Numbered from the stretch's first letter, positions 51,560 to 61,468 are shown. The stretch is 64,000 bases of DNA from Henriciella sp. (GCF_029937755.1 NZ_JAPYPG010000006.1:207185-271184), one strand, 5' to 3'. Notes: a model not told the origin generated them from the sequence alone. A program made the numbers and translations.

Positions 51560-51590
51560 GATAGTCATGGCGGTATCCGCCGTGACTATC
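51560..51590. terminator. strong hairpin between convergent genes
   Basis: GATAGTCATGGCGG and CCGCCGTGACTATC form a 14-bp stem (one G-T wobble) with a three-base loop, between the TonB receptor and the convergent MarR gene. No U-tract on either side. Likely transcript-end structure. Confidence 0.65.
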
Positions 51591-51666
51591 GGTGAATTTG
51601 GGTTTCTGATGCCAAGATAATTTAGGGGTGAGCCTTGTTCAGTCGCCATGCCGTCCGATCAATCCG

Positions 51667-52188
51667 TCAGTCGGTGTCGTTCGCAATGCCCTTATTTGAA
51701 GCGTGAGCGCTCATTTCGTTTGCGCGATTGAGATTCAAAATGACTTTTTCCATATAGCTTTTGACATTCAGCAAATCTTCCTCGGTAAATCCTGCAAACA
51801 CTTCTGTGGCCACATGGGAGCCCGCCTCATCGATTTCCGCCCATTTGACGGATGCTAAACTTGTCGGTACGACTCGCCAGACGCGTCGATCCTTTTCATC
51901 AACAATTCTCGCGACATAGCCGCGCCGCTCTAGTTGATCGATTAAGCTTCCGACTGAGGCTCGTCCTAATTCTAGAACCTCAGCCAGTTCGGTTTGAGTG
52001 GGCTGTTTTAGCCTAAATACATAAAGCATCGCCCTCCACTGGGCGCGCGTAAGCTTGAGAGAAGCCATGTCGATGTCGAACCGGCGTCGAAGCTCGCGCG
52101 AAACGCGACCGATAAGAAAGGTCAGTTCCACACGCTCATTAGCAGCAAAACGTATATCCATTATCGTCGATGATTTTTTTATATTCAT
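51667..52188 (-). CDS. MarR-family regulator
   Basis: About 173 residues. Winged HTH: LTRAQWRAMLYVFRLKQPTQ, TELAEVLELGRASVGSLIDQ, LERRGYVARIVDEKDRRVWR. Clear paralogue of the MarR gene at 62421 (same LTRxQW, VGxLIDQLE and DRRxWRVVPT blocks). Start at ATG 52188; a GTG at 52197 is possible. Divergent from the second TonB receptor with 410 bases between, so it probably represses that receptor and itself when no ligand is present (inference). Confidence 0.9.
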   Translation of the reverse strand: MNIKKSSTIMDIRFAANERVELTFLIGRVSRELRRRFDIDMASLKLTRAQWRAMLYVFRLKQPTQTELAEVLELGRASVGSLIDQLERRGYVARIVDEKDRRVWRVVPTSLASVKWAEIDEAGSHVATEVFAGFTEEDLLNVKSYMEKVILNLNRANEMSAHASNKGIANDTD

Positions 52189-52531
52189 TCCAACCACTTC
52201 ATTTTCTTGTTTTCAGAGAATGGCTGAGTGGTTGTTCCGGTTCAATCGCTAAATCGCATGCGCACCAAAAAGGGCTGGCTAAATGACTTTAGCCAGCAGG
52301 TGTATTGGGAAACGCAAAGTGCAGAAGAGGCCTGTCTGTCCATTTGCCGTTTCAATTAACGTCTAGCGGACAAGGCTAACTATCGCTCTTTACAAATCAA
52401 GGATCAAGCAACGCACTCAATCATTGATCTAGATACAGTATGGCAGCAGACAATCGGTGTCAATACAAAAAGTGTCCGCTTTGGTTCAGAGAAGACGGGG
52501 CTATTAGCCCATTCTCTACCTAATAATAATG

Positions 52532-52545
52532 TTATGCTTGCATAA
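52532..52545. promoter_or_regulatory. candidate MarR site upstream of TonB receptor
   Basis: Palindrome TTATGC-TT-GCATAA, 62 bases before the receptor TTG. A second, TCAAT-C-ATTGA, lies at 52417-52427. Both fall in the 410-base gap between the MarR gene and the receptor, where I see no gene. Confidence 0.4.
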
Positions 52546-52607
52546 AATAGGAAAGTGTTCTTGTCTGATAAAGTCCGCGTAAGACGGACGAAACGAGGGA
52601 GGACATT

Positions 52608-55529
52608 TTGAATTTATCCAGAAAAGCGTTGACAGTTTGCCTGCTTGGTAGCGTCTCAATTTCAAGCTTGGGGGCTGGACTTTCTGCCCAAGCCCAAGAC
52701 AGCGACAGCGTCAGAACGCTGCAATCGGTGGTTGTGACCACACAGAAGGCTCAGGAATCCGTTCAGGACGTTCCAATTGCAGTTTCAGCGTTCGATGACG
52801 AGGCGATCGAGAGACTTCAGCTCACTGGAGGCCCCGATTTAACTAAAGCGGTCCCCAACGTATCCTTCACCAAGGGTCAATTCACCGGTTTCAACTTAAA
52901 AATTCGAGGCATTGGCGTAGATGTGGTAGCCACGTCTGGCGACGCTGGTGTCGGTATTCACCAGAACGACGTGCCGCTTCAGTCCAATCGGCTCTTTGAG
53001 TCAGAGTTCTTTGACACAGAACGTGTGGAAGTTCTGCGTGGGCCGCAGGGTACATTGTATGGCCGCAACGCAACCGGTGGGGTTTTCAACCTCATAACTG
53101 CAAAACCAGTCTTTGGCGAATACCAGGCGGACGCCGCCCTTACCTACGGCAATTACAACACCATCAAAGCCAAAGGCATGGCAAACATCCCATTTGGCGA
53201 CCGGGTTGCGCTACGTGTTGCCGGATCGCTCACACAGCGTGATGGATATGTTGAAAATTTGGTCACGGGGAATGATGTGGATGACCGGGATCTTTGGTCA
53301 GTGCGCGCGACACTAGGATTCGAACCGACCGAATCATTTAGGGGTTGGCTCCTTTACGAGCATTTTGAAGAGGAAGATGCTCGCCTGCGGTCCGGTAAGC
53401 AACTGTGCAAGAAAGACCCGCTAGACACTAATTTTGCGGGCATACCAATCGCATTTGAGGATCAGATATATACCTCCCAGGGCTGCCTCAGCGCTCCTTT
53501 CTCGGAGTCTCGCGATACAGTGAATTCGGTAGCAACACTTGCAGGTGGCTTGGCTGTAAGGGCTGGACTGCTAAATGGTGATGCGTTCACCGCACCTGCT
53601 ATCCAGGACCTTAGGACCATCGCGGCTGGGTTCGATCCATTCTACCAGGCCGAACAGGATCTCTGGACACTCAATCTCAGCTGGGACGTCACCGACACAC
53701 TTGAGTTTACATCGCTAACGAGTCGGAACGAAACATCTGTGATTTCCGTCGAAGATGTTTCCAAAGTCGAGCCCACAATTACATTCAATGACTTTTCCAG
53801 CATCCCACCAGGCATCAACCCCTCTATCGATCTTTACAATGCACTTTTCCCTGGCGGCGTAGTCAATGATCCACAAATTGGTCCAAGCAATCTATATACT
53901 GTGGCTGACCCGTCCGGCGCGACAAGCGAAGCGTTTACGCAAGAACTGCGCTTGCAATCTGATTTCGACGGCCCCTTCAACTTTAATGTTGGGGCAATTT
54001 ATATGGATTACGAAGCAGGAAACAGCGATGTAATCGACGGTTACTACTTCGTAAGCAACGCGCTGACCGGACTTTTGCAACTGCACAACGCATCCTTGGC
54101 CCAAGGTGGTCCTCCTGCGATCCCTGGCGTACCCTTTCCAGCAAGTTTGGATACGTCGAACGTGGATGGTGATACGAACATTCTGAACTCGCTTAACGGG
54201 CTAGGCCGGAATTATTTCAGAACAGTCTCTCCGTATGAGTTGCAGTCTACGGCTCTGTTTGGCGAAACGTATTACGACCTCACCGATGATCTAACGTTCA
54301 CACTGGGATTGCGTTATACCAAAGACGAGAAATCACAAAAGAACATTCCGACTTATCTGTTTACACCAGATGCGGTGCGGCCGGATCCGACGGCACCCGT
54401 TCCGAGCCCGGCAACAGAAGCGGAACTCGATGGAACCGTCGATGGAATCTTCGAAGTAGAATTTGAGGAAGTGACTGGTCGCGCCGGCGTTGATTGGTCG
54501 CCAAATTTCTCATTTACAGATGATACTCTGCTTTATGGGTTTTATTCCAGGGGGTATAAGGGCGGTGGGATTAATCCGCCACAGCCCGCGGAAAACGCCA
54601 ATGCGTTTCCGAACACCTTCGAACCTGAATTTATCAATGCTTACGAGGTGGGAACCAAGAATCTGTTCGCCGAAGGCACGCAGCAACTCAATCTAACCGG
54701 CTTTTACTATGACTATACCGACTATCAGATTACTCAGGTAATCAACCGGGCGTCCGTCAACTTTAACGTGGATGCTGAACTGTATGGCTTGGAGGTTGAA
54801 TATCTCTGGAGCCCTGCAGACAACTGGCTTCTGACCGCCAACTTAGGCTTGCTGGAGACAGAGCTTGTAGATGTATTCGCGATTGACGTTCTGGACCGCA
54901 CAGCGAGCAACCCAGACTTCGTTGTTATCAAAAACGCAGCCAACTACTCAAACTGTGTTGTATCAGCCCAAGGTTATGCGACCGTGCTAGGCGCGATCGC
55001 GGCCGGTCAACTCGCACCCGGCAGTACTGCAGGTCTTTGTCTTGGGAACTTTGCAGGCCAGGAAGCCGCGTTTGGTCTAGGTAATGTATCCTACATGGAC
55101 GGGGATGGGGCGACCCGTGCGGTCGGTGCTCTCACGCCCTTTGACGGCGTCAATAAAGATTTGCGTGGTAACAACCTTCCTGGCGCACCTGATACCACAT
55201 TAAACTTGGCCGCAGAATATACTTGGTCCGCACTAGGAAACAGCGACTGGAAATTGACGGTGCGAGGAGATTACTACTATCAGGCAGACAGCTTTTCACG
55301 CATCTGGAACGTTGGACGCGATCAGATCGATAGCTGGGAAAACTTCAACCTTTCTCTTGTGTTAGCGAATACAGAATCTGGTCTGCAAATTGAGGCATTT
55401 GCGAAGAACCTGTTTGATGAGGAGGTCATTACAGGGGCCTATCTGCAAGATGACAGTCCCGGACTCTACAGCAATGCATTCTTGACTGAGCCAGCCCTTT
55501 ACGGGGTGACGATTTCAAAGTCGTGGTAG
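52608..55529 (+). CDS. TonB-dependent outer-membrane receptor
   Basis: 973 residues. Signal peptide ending LSAQAQ, TonB box VVVTTQKAQESVQDVPIA, plug with KIRGIGVDVVATSGDAGVGI and VEVLRGPQGTLYGRNATGGV, and a long barrel ending YGVTISKSW. Starts at TTG with GAGGGAGG five bases upstream. Same receptor family as 49014-51473 but longer loops, so substrate may differ. A hairpin terminator follows. Adjacent MarR gene and A/T palindromes suggest substrate-induced expression. Confidence 0.92.
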   Translation: MNLSRKALTVCLLGSVSISSLGAGLSAQAQDSDSVRTLQSVVVTTQKAQESVQDVPIAVSAFDDEAIERLQLTGGPDLTKAVPNVSFTKGQFTGFNLKIRGIGVDVVATSGDAGVGIHQNDVPLQSNRLFESEFFDTERVEVLRGPQGTLYGRNATGGVFNLITAKPVFGEYQADAALTYGNYNTIKAKGMANIPFGDRVALRVAGSLTQRDGYVENLVTGNDVDDRDLWSVRATLGFEPTESFRGWLLYEHFEEEDARLRSGKQLCKKDPLDTNFAGIPIAFEDQIYTSQGCLSAPFSESRDTVNSVATLAGGLAVRAGLLNGDAFTAPAIQDLRTIAAGFDPFYQAEQDLWTLNLSWDVTDTLEFTSLTSRNETSVISVEDVSKVEPTITFNDFSSIPPGINPSIDLYNALFPGGVVNDPQIGPSNLYTVADPSGATSEAFTQELRLQSDFDGPFNFNVGAIYMDYEAGNSDVIDGYYFVSNALTGLLQLHNASLAQGGPPAIPGVPFPASLDTSNVDGDTNILNSLNGLGRNYFRTVSPYELQSTALFGETYYDLTDDLTFTLGLRYTKDEKSQKNIPTYLFTPDAVRPDPTAPVPSPATEAELDGTVDGIFEVEFEEVTGRAGVDWSPNFSFTDDTLLYGFYSRGYKGGGINPPQPAENANAFPNTFEPEFINAYEVGTKNLFAEGTQQLNLTGFYYDYTDYQITQVINRASVNFNVDAELYGLEVEYLWSPADNWLLTANLGLLETELVDVFAIDVLDRTASNPDFVVIKNAANYSNCVVSAQGYATVLGAIAAGQLAPGSTAGLCLGNFAGQEAAFGLGNVSYMDGDGATRAVGALTPFDGVNKDLRGNNLPGAPDTTLNLAAEYTWSALGNSDWKLTVRGDYYYQADSFSRIWNVGRDQIDSWENFNLSLVLANTESGLQIEAFAKNLFDEEVITGAYLQDDSPGLYSNAFLTEPALYGVTISKSW

Positions 55530-55557
55530 TGTAGATTACATTCAGGCATACCAAGTG

Positions 55558-55588
55558 GGGCCAAGCCGGTGTTATTTCGGCTTGGCCC
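55558..55588 (+). terminator. hairpin terminator after TonB receptor
   Basis: Perfect 11-bp stem GGGCCAAGCCG / CGGCTTGGCCC with loop GTGTTATTT, 28 bases after the stop. The next bases are GGCATTGTCAG, an IS6 end, so any U-tract was displaced by insertion. Confidence 0.75.
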
Positions 55589-55896
55589 GGCATTGTCAGT
55601 GACCTGAGCCCCTCGGCTGGTGTTGTCAGGAGAACAGGCCAATTGAACAGGCAAGCCGACCCGACTAGCGTTGCCTGCATGTCCCAAAACCCGTTTCTTT
55701 ACTTCAAGACATCTCGCGAAATTATCCAGCTCGCGGTCATGCTGTACGTTCGTTTTCCGCTGTCCCTTCGCAACGTCGAAGACCTCCTTCACGAGCGTGG
55801 AATTGACGTCTGCCATGAGAGTGTCAGGGGAACTGGCCGATTGAGCCCGTCGGCTGTCTTGGCTAGCATCGCCGGATACCCCGCAATCCATTCCGA
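55589..55896 (+). mobile_element. IS6-family nested scars
   Basis: GGCATTGTCAG at 55589 and TGTTGTCAGGAGAACAGGCC at about 55621 are two successive left ends. From 55679 the frame reads MSQNPFLYFKTSREIIQLAV then MLYVRFPLSLRNVEDLLHER, and GIDVCHESV, after which (55820) the sequence jumps from the coding word GAGTGTCAGG into another left end (GGGAACTGGCCGATTGAGC). At least three events are recorded. The 23-bp repeat partner 55596-55618 lies inside. No functional gene. Confidence 0.85.
55596..55618 (+). repeat. 23-bp repeat, inverted copy of 51521-51543
   Basis: TCAGTGACCTGAGCCCCTCG followed by GCT. Exact reverse complement of the repeat after the first TonB receptor; together they flank the MarR gene and the second receptor in inverted orientation. 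Confidence 0.85.
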
Positions 55897-56709
55897 GGCA
55901 TTGTCAGCGCAACCGAGCGATTGAGCGGGTAGGGCAGGTCGGTTAGCGTTTCGGGATGTCCCGAGATCCGTTCCGATATTTCAAAACATCGCCCGAGATC
56001 ATCCAGCTTGCGGTGATGATGTATGTGCGTTTCCCGCTCTCGCTTCGGAATGTCGAAGATCTTCTGCATGAGCGCGGAGTCGATGTTTGCCATGAAAGTG
56101 TGAGGCTGTGGGTCGATCGTTTCGGACCGATGTTTGCGGGCAAGATCCGGGTGCGTCGAGCGAGTTACATGCGCCAGATCACGCAATGGCAGTGGCATCT
56201 CGACGAGGTCTTCGTGAAGATCAATGGCGAGACCCACTATCTCTGGCGAGCTGTCGACCATGAGGGCGAAGTCCTCGAGAGCTACGTTACGAAAACACGC
56301 GATAAATCAGCGGCTTTGCGGTTCCTGAAGAAAGCAATGAAGCGATACGGCGCGCCAAGGACCGTCGTGACCGATAGGCTGAGATCGTATGGTGCGGCAA
56401 TGAAAGACATCGGGAACATCGATCGCCAGGAGGTCGGTCGTCACCTCAATAATCGAGCGGAAAATTCGCACTTACCATTCCGCCGACGAGAGCGAGCGAT
56501 GCTGAGGTTCAGGCGAATGTCCAACCTGCAGAAATTCGCCTCAACCCACGCTTCGTTTCACAATCATTTCAACCTTGATCGCCACATCAACCACCGCCAG
56601 ACCTTCAAAACGAAACGAGATGCCGCTCTCCTTGAATAGCGTCAGCTTCTGGCTGGATAGGGCAGAGTGCGGCTAGAGTTGCTGGAGACGGGATTGCATT
56701 AGACTGACA
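55897..56709 (+). mobile_element. IS6-family insertion sequence copy A
   Basis: Left end GGCATTGTCAGCG at 55897; the right side runs through GCTGGAGACGGGATTGCATT to AGACTGACA at 56709, where an expected ...ATGCC terminus (mirror of the left end) is missing. About 813 bp, normal for the family apart from the clipped right end. From 56710 to 56796 nothing is seen. Confidence 0.85.
55956..56639 (+). CDS. IS6-family transposase (copy A)
   Basis: 227 residues with DDE catalytic residues: WHLDEVFVKINGETHYLWRA, VVTDRLRSYGAAMKDIG and NNRAENSHLPFRRRERAM. Ends DAALLE then TAG where the copy at 63204 has TGG and continues WRQLLAG, so a nonsense change removes the last seven residues. Otherwise intact; transposition may depend on copy B because the right end is clipped. 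Confidence 0.92.
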   Translation: MSRDPFRYFKTSPEIIQLAVMMYVRFPLSLRNVEDLLHERGVDVCHESVRLWVDRFGPMFAGKIRVRRASYMRQITQWQWHLDEVFVKINGETHYLWRAVDHEGEVLESYVTKTRDKSAALRFLKKAMKRYGAPRTVVTDRLRSYGAAMKDIGNIDRQEVGRHLNNRAENSHLPFRRRERAMLRFRRMSNLQKFASTHASFHNHFNLDRHINHRQTFKTKRDAALLE

Positions 56710-56796
56710 GCACCTCTCGCTGCCTAAACCGGCATTTTCGTCGACTAGCAGAGACGAGTTTACATTTGTCTGACACACAATCCAGATCGCTCCATG

Positions 56797-59700
56797 TCAC
56801 TGATCGATGCGCTGCGCCTGAGTTGGAGAAACACCCGCTCCCCGCTTGCCGGGCACGATCCGGGAAAACAGTCGCCAAATCCACTTTGCAACATTAGCGA
56901 TATCTCTTGGTATCACGTACGCTGCCGGAACAACGAGTAACGTCAATATCGTTGAAGTGGACAAGCCGCCAATCAGCAATGCTCCCAAGGCGTTTCTCCA
57001 TTCGGCACCATCCGATGTCGCCAAGGCGACAGGAACCATCCCGAAGATCGCTGAAAGAGCTGTCATTAATACTGGGCGAAGGCGTTCAGGACAGGCTCGT
57101 CTGATTGCATCGCCGCTAGGCACGCCCTCTTCCATGAGCTGATTGGCGCGGTCGACAAGAAGAATGCCATTTTTCATCACGATACCCATCAGCCCAATTA
57201 GGCCGATCTGGGCAAACAGAGACGATTCCAATCCAAAGTAGTAAAGACCTGCGAACGCGCCGGAAAAACTAAGCGGTGCTGTCAGCATAATGATTAAAGG
57301 CTGTACGAAAGAATTGAATTGGCTTGCCAGAACCATGTAGAGAACAATACAGGCAAATAACAGCGCAAATCCGATTGCATCTGCAGTCTCAGCCATGTTC
57401 TTAGCCATGCCCCCCATTTCGAATGTTATGCCCGGCGGTGGAGGCACATCGTCAATCATCTGGAGCAGTGCTCCAGAAGCTTCACCCAAGGATGATCCTG
57501 TTGCCGTGATCGCCAATACGGACACTTTCCGAGAGCGATCTTTTCTGTCGATCTGCGCAGGTCCGGACGCAAACTGTATCTTTGCAACTGATGCAACATC
57601 TACAAGACGACCGTCGACTCCGCGCACTTGAATACGCGATAGATCGCTAATGGTTTCGCGCTGAAGGTCGTCCAATCTCAAGCGCACATCATAACGCTTC
57701 CCGCCATCTTCAAAGCTCGCGACGTTGAGACCACCCAGAGCAATGCGGGATGTAGACGCAAGCGTGCGGGCTGAAACACCTTGATCTCCGGCGCGCTGTC
57801 GGTTGAATAGGATCTGTGCTTCGGGTCGTCCCGATTGATAACTGGTTCGTGGGTCGGAAAACGCACCGTGCGCCCGCATTCGCTGTACCAGTTCGTCTGC
57901 GTAATCTGATATTTCTTCAAGATTTTGGCCTTTTAGAATTAGATCGATGTCCGTTCCACCGGAACCTGTTCCACTCACCCAAGGCACTTCAAGCACCGAT
58001 GTTTTGACTGCGTCGGGCGCGACCGATGCAATAACAGCGCGAGCTTCGTCCATAATCAAAAATTGAGATTTCGCGCGGTCAGACTTTGGTGTGAGAGAGG
58101 CATAAAGGGACAACACATTCGTATCGCTTTGTGCGCCCGCGCCAATCGTGATGAAGATACTTTCAATATGCTCAACGTCTAGCAGTGCTCTCGCAACATT
58201 GCTTGCCACTTCACTAGAAGCAGTAATTCCAATTCCTAATGGAAGCTCTATTGTACCTTGAAACTCGCTTCTATCTGCTTTTGAGGTGAAGCCAGACGGC
58301 ACGCGCGCGGCATACCATCCGCCGACAATTACCGACCCGGCGGCCAAAAGCAGCACAGGATATCGAAAGGTCACCGCCCATGACACGATGTGCCCATAAA
58401 CACCGTCAACACGGTCCCATAGCAATTCTATCGGGCGGAGCCAGAATGTAGTTTTTCGATGCTTAAGCATTCGCGACGCCAGCATGGGTGTCAAAGTCAA
58501 AGCTACAATTAGGGAAACGGTTACAGAGAAGACGATGGCCAAGCCGTACTGGAAGAAAAATCGTCCAACGATACCACCCATAAAAGCGATGGGAACGAAA
58601 ACTGCGAGCGTGGCCGCCGTCCCGGCCAAGACCGCTAATCCTACCTTTTTCGTACCGTCATAAGCCGCCTGCATAGGTGGCTTGCCGTTCTCAATCTCCG
58701 TGGTGACGGATTCAATAACGACTATGGCATCATCAACCAGAAGCCCAATCGCAACGGTCAGCGCTAGTAAGGTCAGCACGTTGATCGTGAAGCCCATCAG
58801 ATAGAAGCCGAAAAAGGTTGCCACCAGAGAGGTCGGGATCGCAATAGCAACGATAAGGGTCGCGCGAACATTCAAAAGGAAGATAAATGTTACGCCGACC
58901 ACCAGCCCCATGGCGATCTGCAAGTCATGTCCGACGTCCTTGATCGAACTTTCTACAAATTTCGAAATATCGCGTGTGACGACAATCTCCACACCGTCCG
59001 GGGCGAGTGTCCGCAAACGCTCAGCTACAGACTTTACAGCACGCGAAACCTCAACTGTGTTTCGTCCGGCTTGCTTGCGGACATCAAGCGAAACACCGCG
59101 CCGACCGTTGAGGAAGGCCGCAGAGCGTTCGTCTTCCAAACCATCTTCCACTCTTGCGACATCGCCAACATGAATTACAACGCCGTTTTCTCGATACGCC
59201 ACGGGTAGATCTGCGAAATCTGCTGGCGTCGTTGCTTCAGCCAATGTTTTGACGCCGAACTCGCGAGTGCCACCAGCAACTTCTAGCCTCCCGCCTGGAA
59301 GCTCAGCATGCTCACTCTGGACAGCCATGCGAACATCATCCGCAGTCACTCCGAATGATCGCATCCGGTTGTTGTCAAGCCAAACGCGGATAGCTCGGTC
59401 TCGTCCACCAACAATCGACACCGACCCCACACCCTTGATGCGTTGAATCTCGTCTTTGGCGATATCATCGGCGAAAGCAGTAATCTCCCGGATCGGGATA
59501 TCACCAGCAATCATAACCGATATTATGGGTGCGGCATCGGGGTCAACTTTATCGACAACCGGTGGGTCAACGTCGCTTGGCAGGTCAGCCAATGCGAGTT
59601 GAACCTTATCGCGAACGTCTTGTACTTTTACGTTGATATCGGTTGTCAACGCAAACTCGACTAAGATACTCGAAACGCCTTCGGTACTGAACGATTGCAG

Positions 59701-59940
59701 GCTTTCGATCCCATCAATCGTGTTGACGTTTTCTTCGATAATATCCGTCACTTCAGATTCTATCGTTTCAGGCGAAGCACCCTCAAGTGTTGTCGTGACA
59801 GAAACATACGGGAATTCGACATTTGGAAACAGATCGACACCCAGTCGACCAATGGAAATCCACCCGAGCCCAACGAGCGCGGCAATGATCATGACAGCGA
59901 AAACCGGACGTCGAATAGAGGTCTTGACGATCCCCATCAT
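56797..59940 (-). CDS. RND-family efflux pump permease (HAE1/AcrB-like)
   Basis: 1047 residues, normal RND length. Twelve TM helices in two repeats each with a large periplasmic loop. Family parts: SIRRPVFAVMIIAALVGLGW, LGVDLFPNVEFPYVSV, ATLIVAIAIPTSLVATFFGF, LLVDDAIVVIESV (proton-relay Asp pair), and near the C-terminus QIGLIGLMGIVMKNGILLVD. It exports hydrophobic compounds by proton motive force. Its start overlaps the adaptor stop (ATGA). No outer-membrane TolC-like gene is nearby. The last gene of a four-gene operon that begins with a hydrolase. Confidence 0.94.
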   Translation of the reverse strand: MMGIVKTSIRRPVFAVMIIAALVGLGWISIGRLGVDLFPNVEFPYVSVTTTLEGASPETIESEVTDIIEENVNTIDGIESLQSFSTEGVSSILVEFALTTDINVKVQDVRDKVQLALADLPSDVDPPVVDKVDPDAAPIISVMIAGDIPIREITAFADDIAKDEIQRIKGVGSVSIVGGRDRAIRVWLDNNRMRSFGVTADDVRMAVQSEHAELPGGRLEVAGGTREFGVKTLAEATTPADFADLPVAYRENGVVIHVGDVARVEDGLEDERSAAFLNGRRGVSLDVRKQAGRNTVEVSRAVKSVAERLRTLAPDGVEIVVTRDISKFVESSIKDVGHDLQIAMGLVVGVTFIFLLNVRATLIVAIAIPTSLVATFFGFYLMGFTINVLTLLALTVAIGLLVDDAIVVIESVTTEIENGKPPMQAAYDGTKKVGLAVLAGTAATLAVFVPIAFMGGIVGRFFFQYGLAIVFSVTVSLIVALTLTPMLASRMLKHRKTTFWLRPIELLWDRVDGVYGHIVSWAVTFRYPVLLLAAGSVIVGGWYAARVPSGFTSKADRSEFQGTIELPLGIGITASSEVASNVARALLDVEHIESIFITIGAGAQSDTNVLSLYASLTPKSDRAKSQFLIMDEARAVIASVAPDAVKTSVLEVPWVSGTGSGGTDIDLILKGQNLEEISDYADELVQRMRAHGAFSDPRTSYQSGRPEAQILFNRQRAGDQGVSARTLASTSRIALGGLNVASFEDGGKRYDVRLRLDDLQRETISDLSRIQVRGVDGRLVDVASVAKIQFASGPAQIDRKDRSRKVSVLAITATGSSLGEASGALLQMIDDVPPPPGITFEMGGMAKNMAETADAIGFALLFACIVLYMVLASQFNSFVQPLIIMLTAPLSFSGAFAGLYYFGLESSLFAQIGLIGLMGIVMKNGILLVDRANQLMEEGVPSGDAIRRACPERLRPVLMTALSAIFGMVPVALATSDGAEWRNALGALLIGGLSTSTILTLLVVPAAYVIPRDIANVAKWIWRLFSRIVPGKRGAGVSPTQAQRIDQ

Positions 59941-61049
59941 GAAACGTCGGTCTCCACTACCGTGCCGTCACGCATCGCATCTAGAGGGTCGACAACAATT
60001 AAGTCGGATTCACTCACGCCCGATAGAATTTCAATTCGAACTGGATCAATATCTCGAAACGTAATCGATGCTCGTCGGGCTCGATCACCATCAACTTTAA
60101 AAACATAGGGAGAAGTGCTCGAACCCTGAAGCACTGCCCTAGGCAAAACAAGTGCTGGACGCGGGTCAACGTTCACTTCCGCCCGCACTGATTGCCCCGC
60201 TCGCACGGCGCATCCCTCATTCAAAAATGCCATTCTGAATTCGACGGTTCTTGCTTGCGGATCTACTCGATCATTTAGAATAATGATGTCTGATGGGATA
60301 GGTGCACTCCGGCCATCGACGTAGAGGTTGCCCTTCAAGCCAAGACGCAACCGACCAACTTCAGATTCCGGCGCAAATAGGATCCCGGCTGCGATCTCGC
60401 ACTCTTGTATTTGAAGGACCGCCGAATTGCCCATTCCAGAGAAACTATTTGCCATGAAAACGCCTTCGTCGACGTAGCGGGCTGTCACCGCACCATTGAA
60501 GGGCGCGCGAACAATCGTATCATCTAGCGCCTGCCGCGCGGTAGCTACTTGAGTGCGGCGAAGCGTGACCTGCGATGCCGCAACCTGAAATGCTGTTTGA
60601 ACATCTTCGTAAGCAGCTCGCGAGACTGAGCCATCATTGACGAGAACAGAATATCTTTTAAACGCACTTTCGGCATTTGCCGACCCCGCAATTGCAATAT
60701 CAAGTTGGGCTTCAGCTTCAGAAAGTCGTTGTTGATAGTCGATACGTCGCGTCTGAAACAATGCCTGGCCTTTTTTCACACGGTCACCAACTCCGACATG
60801 AATTTTTTCGACTACGCCTTGCGATAGCACGCCAATGTTGCTCGTTTGCTTTGCCGCAATTGTTCCTGACGCGACTAGAGGCTGAGCAAGGTCAATGCGT
60901 TCAGCGTTAGTTGTGCTCACTTTAATCGGCGCAATAGTTTTTGGCCTCTCATCTACCGCAACAGCCGTTTGCTCCAGAGGTGGCTCATTTGAGCAAGACG
61001 CAAAAAGAAAAACCAAGATAAGCGCGCGGAAAGACAAATACCGGCTCAT
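59937..61049 (-). CDS. RND efflux periplasmic adaptor, lipoprotein
   Basis: 370 residues. Lipoprotein signal ending LFASC (Cys about residue 19). HlyD/AcrA-type order: barrel-sandwich start GVVEKIHVGVGDRVKKGQAL, coiled coil LSEAEAQLDIAIAGSANAES, second lipoyl half DTIVRAPFNGAVTARYVDEG, beta-barrel ALVLPRAVLQ. Links the pump to an outer-membrane channel. Overlaps thioesterase and permease genes by four bases each. Confidence 0.92.
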   Translation of the reverse strand: MSRYLSFRALILVFLFASCSNEPPLEQTAVAVDERPKTIAPIKVSTTNAERIDLAQPLVASGTIAAKQTSNIGVLSQGVVEKIHVGVGDRVKKGQALFQTRRIDYQQRLSEAEAQLDIAIAGSANAESAFKRYSVLVNDGSVSRAAYEDVQTAFQVAASQVTLRRTQVATARQALDDTIVRAPFNGAVTARYVDEGVFMANSFSGMGNSAVLQIQECEIAAGILFAPESEVGRLRLGLKGNLYVDGRSAPIPSDIIILNDRVDPQARTVEFRMAFLNEGCAVRAGQSVRAEVNVDPRPALVLPRAVLQGSSTSPYVFKVDGDRARRASITFRDIDPVRIEILSGVSESDLIVVDPLDAMRDGTVVETDVS

Positions 61050-61468
61050 GCTGACGGCCTAAGCATCCGATAGGCCCCTCTGCCACTCGAAAGCAAATCG
61101 CCGTCACTGCTGTAAACACTGGCCTCCGCCACGGATAGGGTAGCTCCGAGGCGAACCACCTTTCCGACAATTGTAAGCGGGCCAGGCGTTGCAAGTTGAT
61201 GATAGTCAACACGTAAATCTGCCGTTGCTAGAGGCATATTTCCAGTCGCAATCAAAGCGTAAAACCCCGTCAGGTCGATCAGCGCGGCGAGCACACCGCC
61301 ATGCGCGGACTCTACCTTCGGGTTTGATACGAGTTCGTCGCGCCAAGGCATAGACAGTTTGATTTCATCCGCGCCTGTTTCGGTCACGGTGAGTCCGAGC
61401 CAGCGATGAAACGGAGCCGCTTCTAATGCCTGCTGAACGAAAGCGAGATCAGGCAGAGTTGCACTCAT
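61046..61468 (-). CDS. PaaI-type hotdog thioesterase
   Basis: 140 residues, near-identical layout to 47585-48007: MSATLPDLAFVQQALEAAPF, SAHGGVLAALIDLTGFYALI, TADLRVDYHQLATPGPLTIV. Acyl- or aryl-CoA thioesterase. Second gene of the hydrolase-thioesterase-adaptor-pump operon, with four-base overlaps on both sides. Confidence 0.92.
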   Translation of the reverse strand: MSATLPDLAFVQQALEAAPFHRWLGLTVTETGADEIKLSMPWRDELVSNPKVESAHGGVLAALIDLTGFYALIATGNMPLATADLRVDYHQLATPGPLTIVGKVVRLGATLSVAEASVYSSDGDLLSSGRGAYRMLRPSA

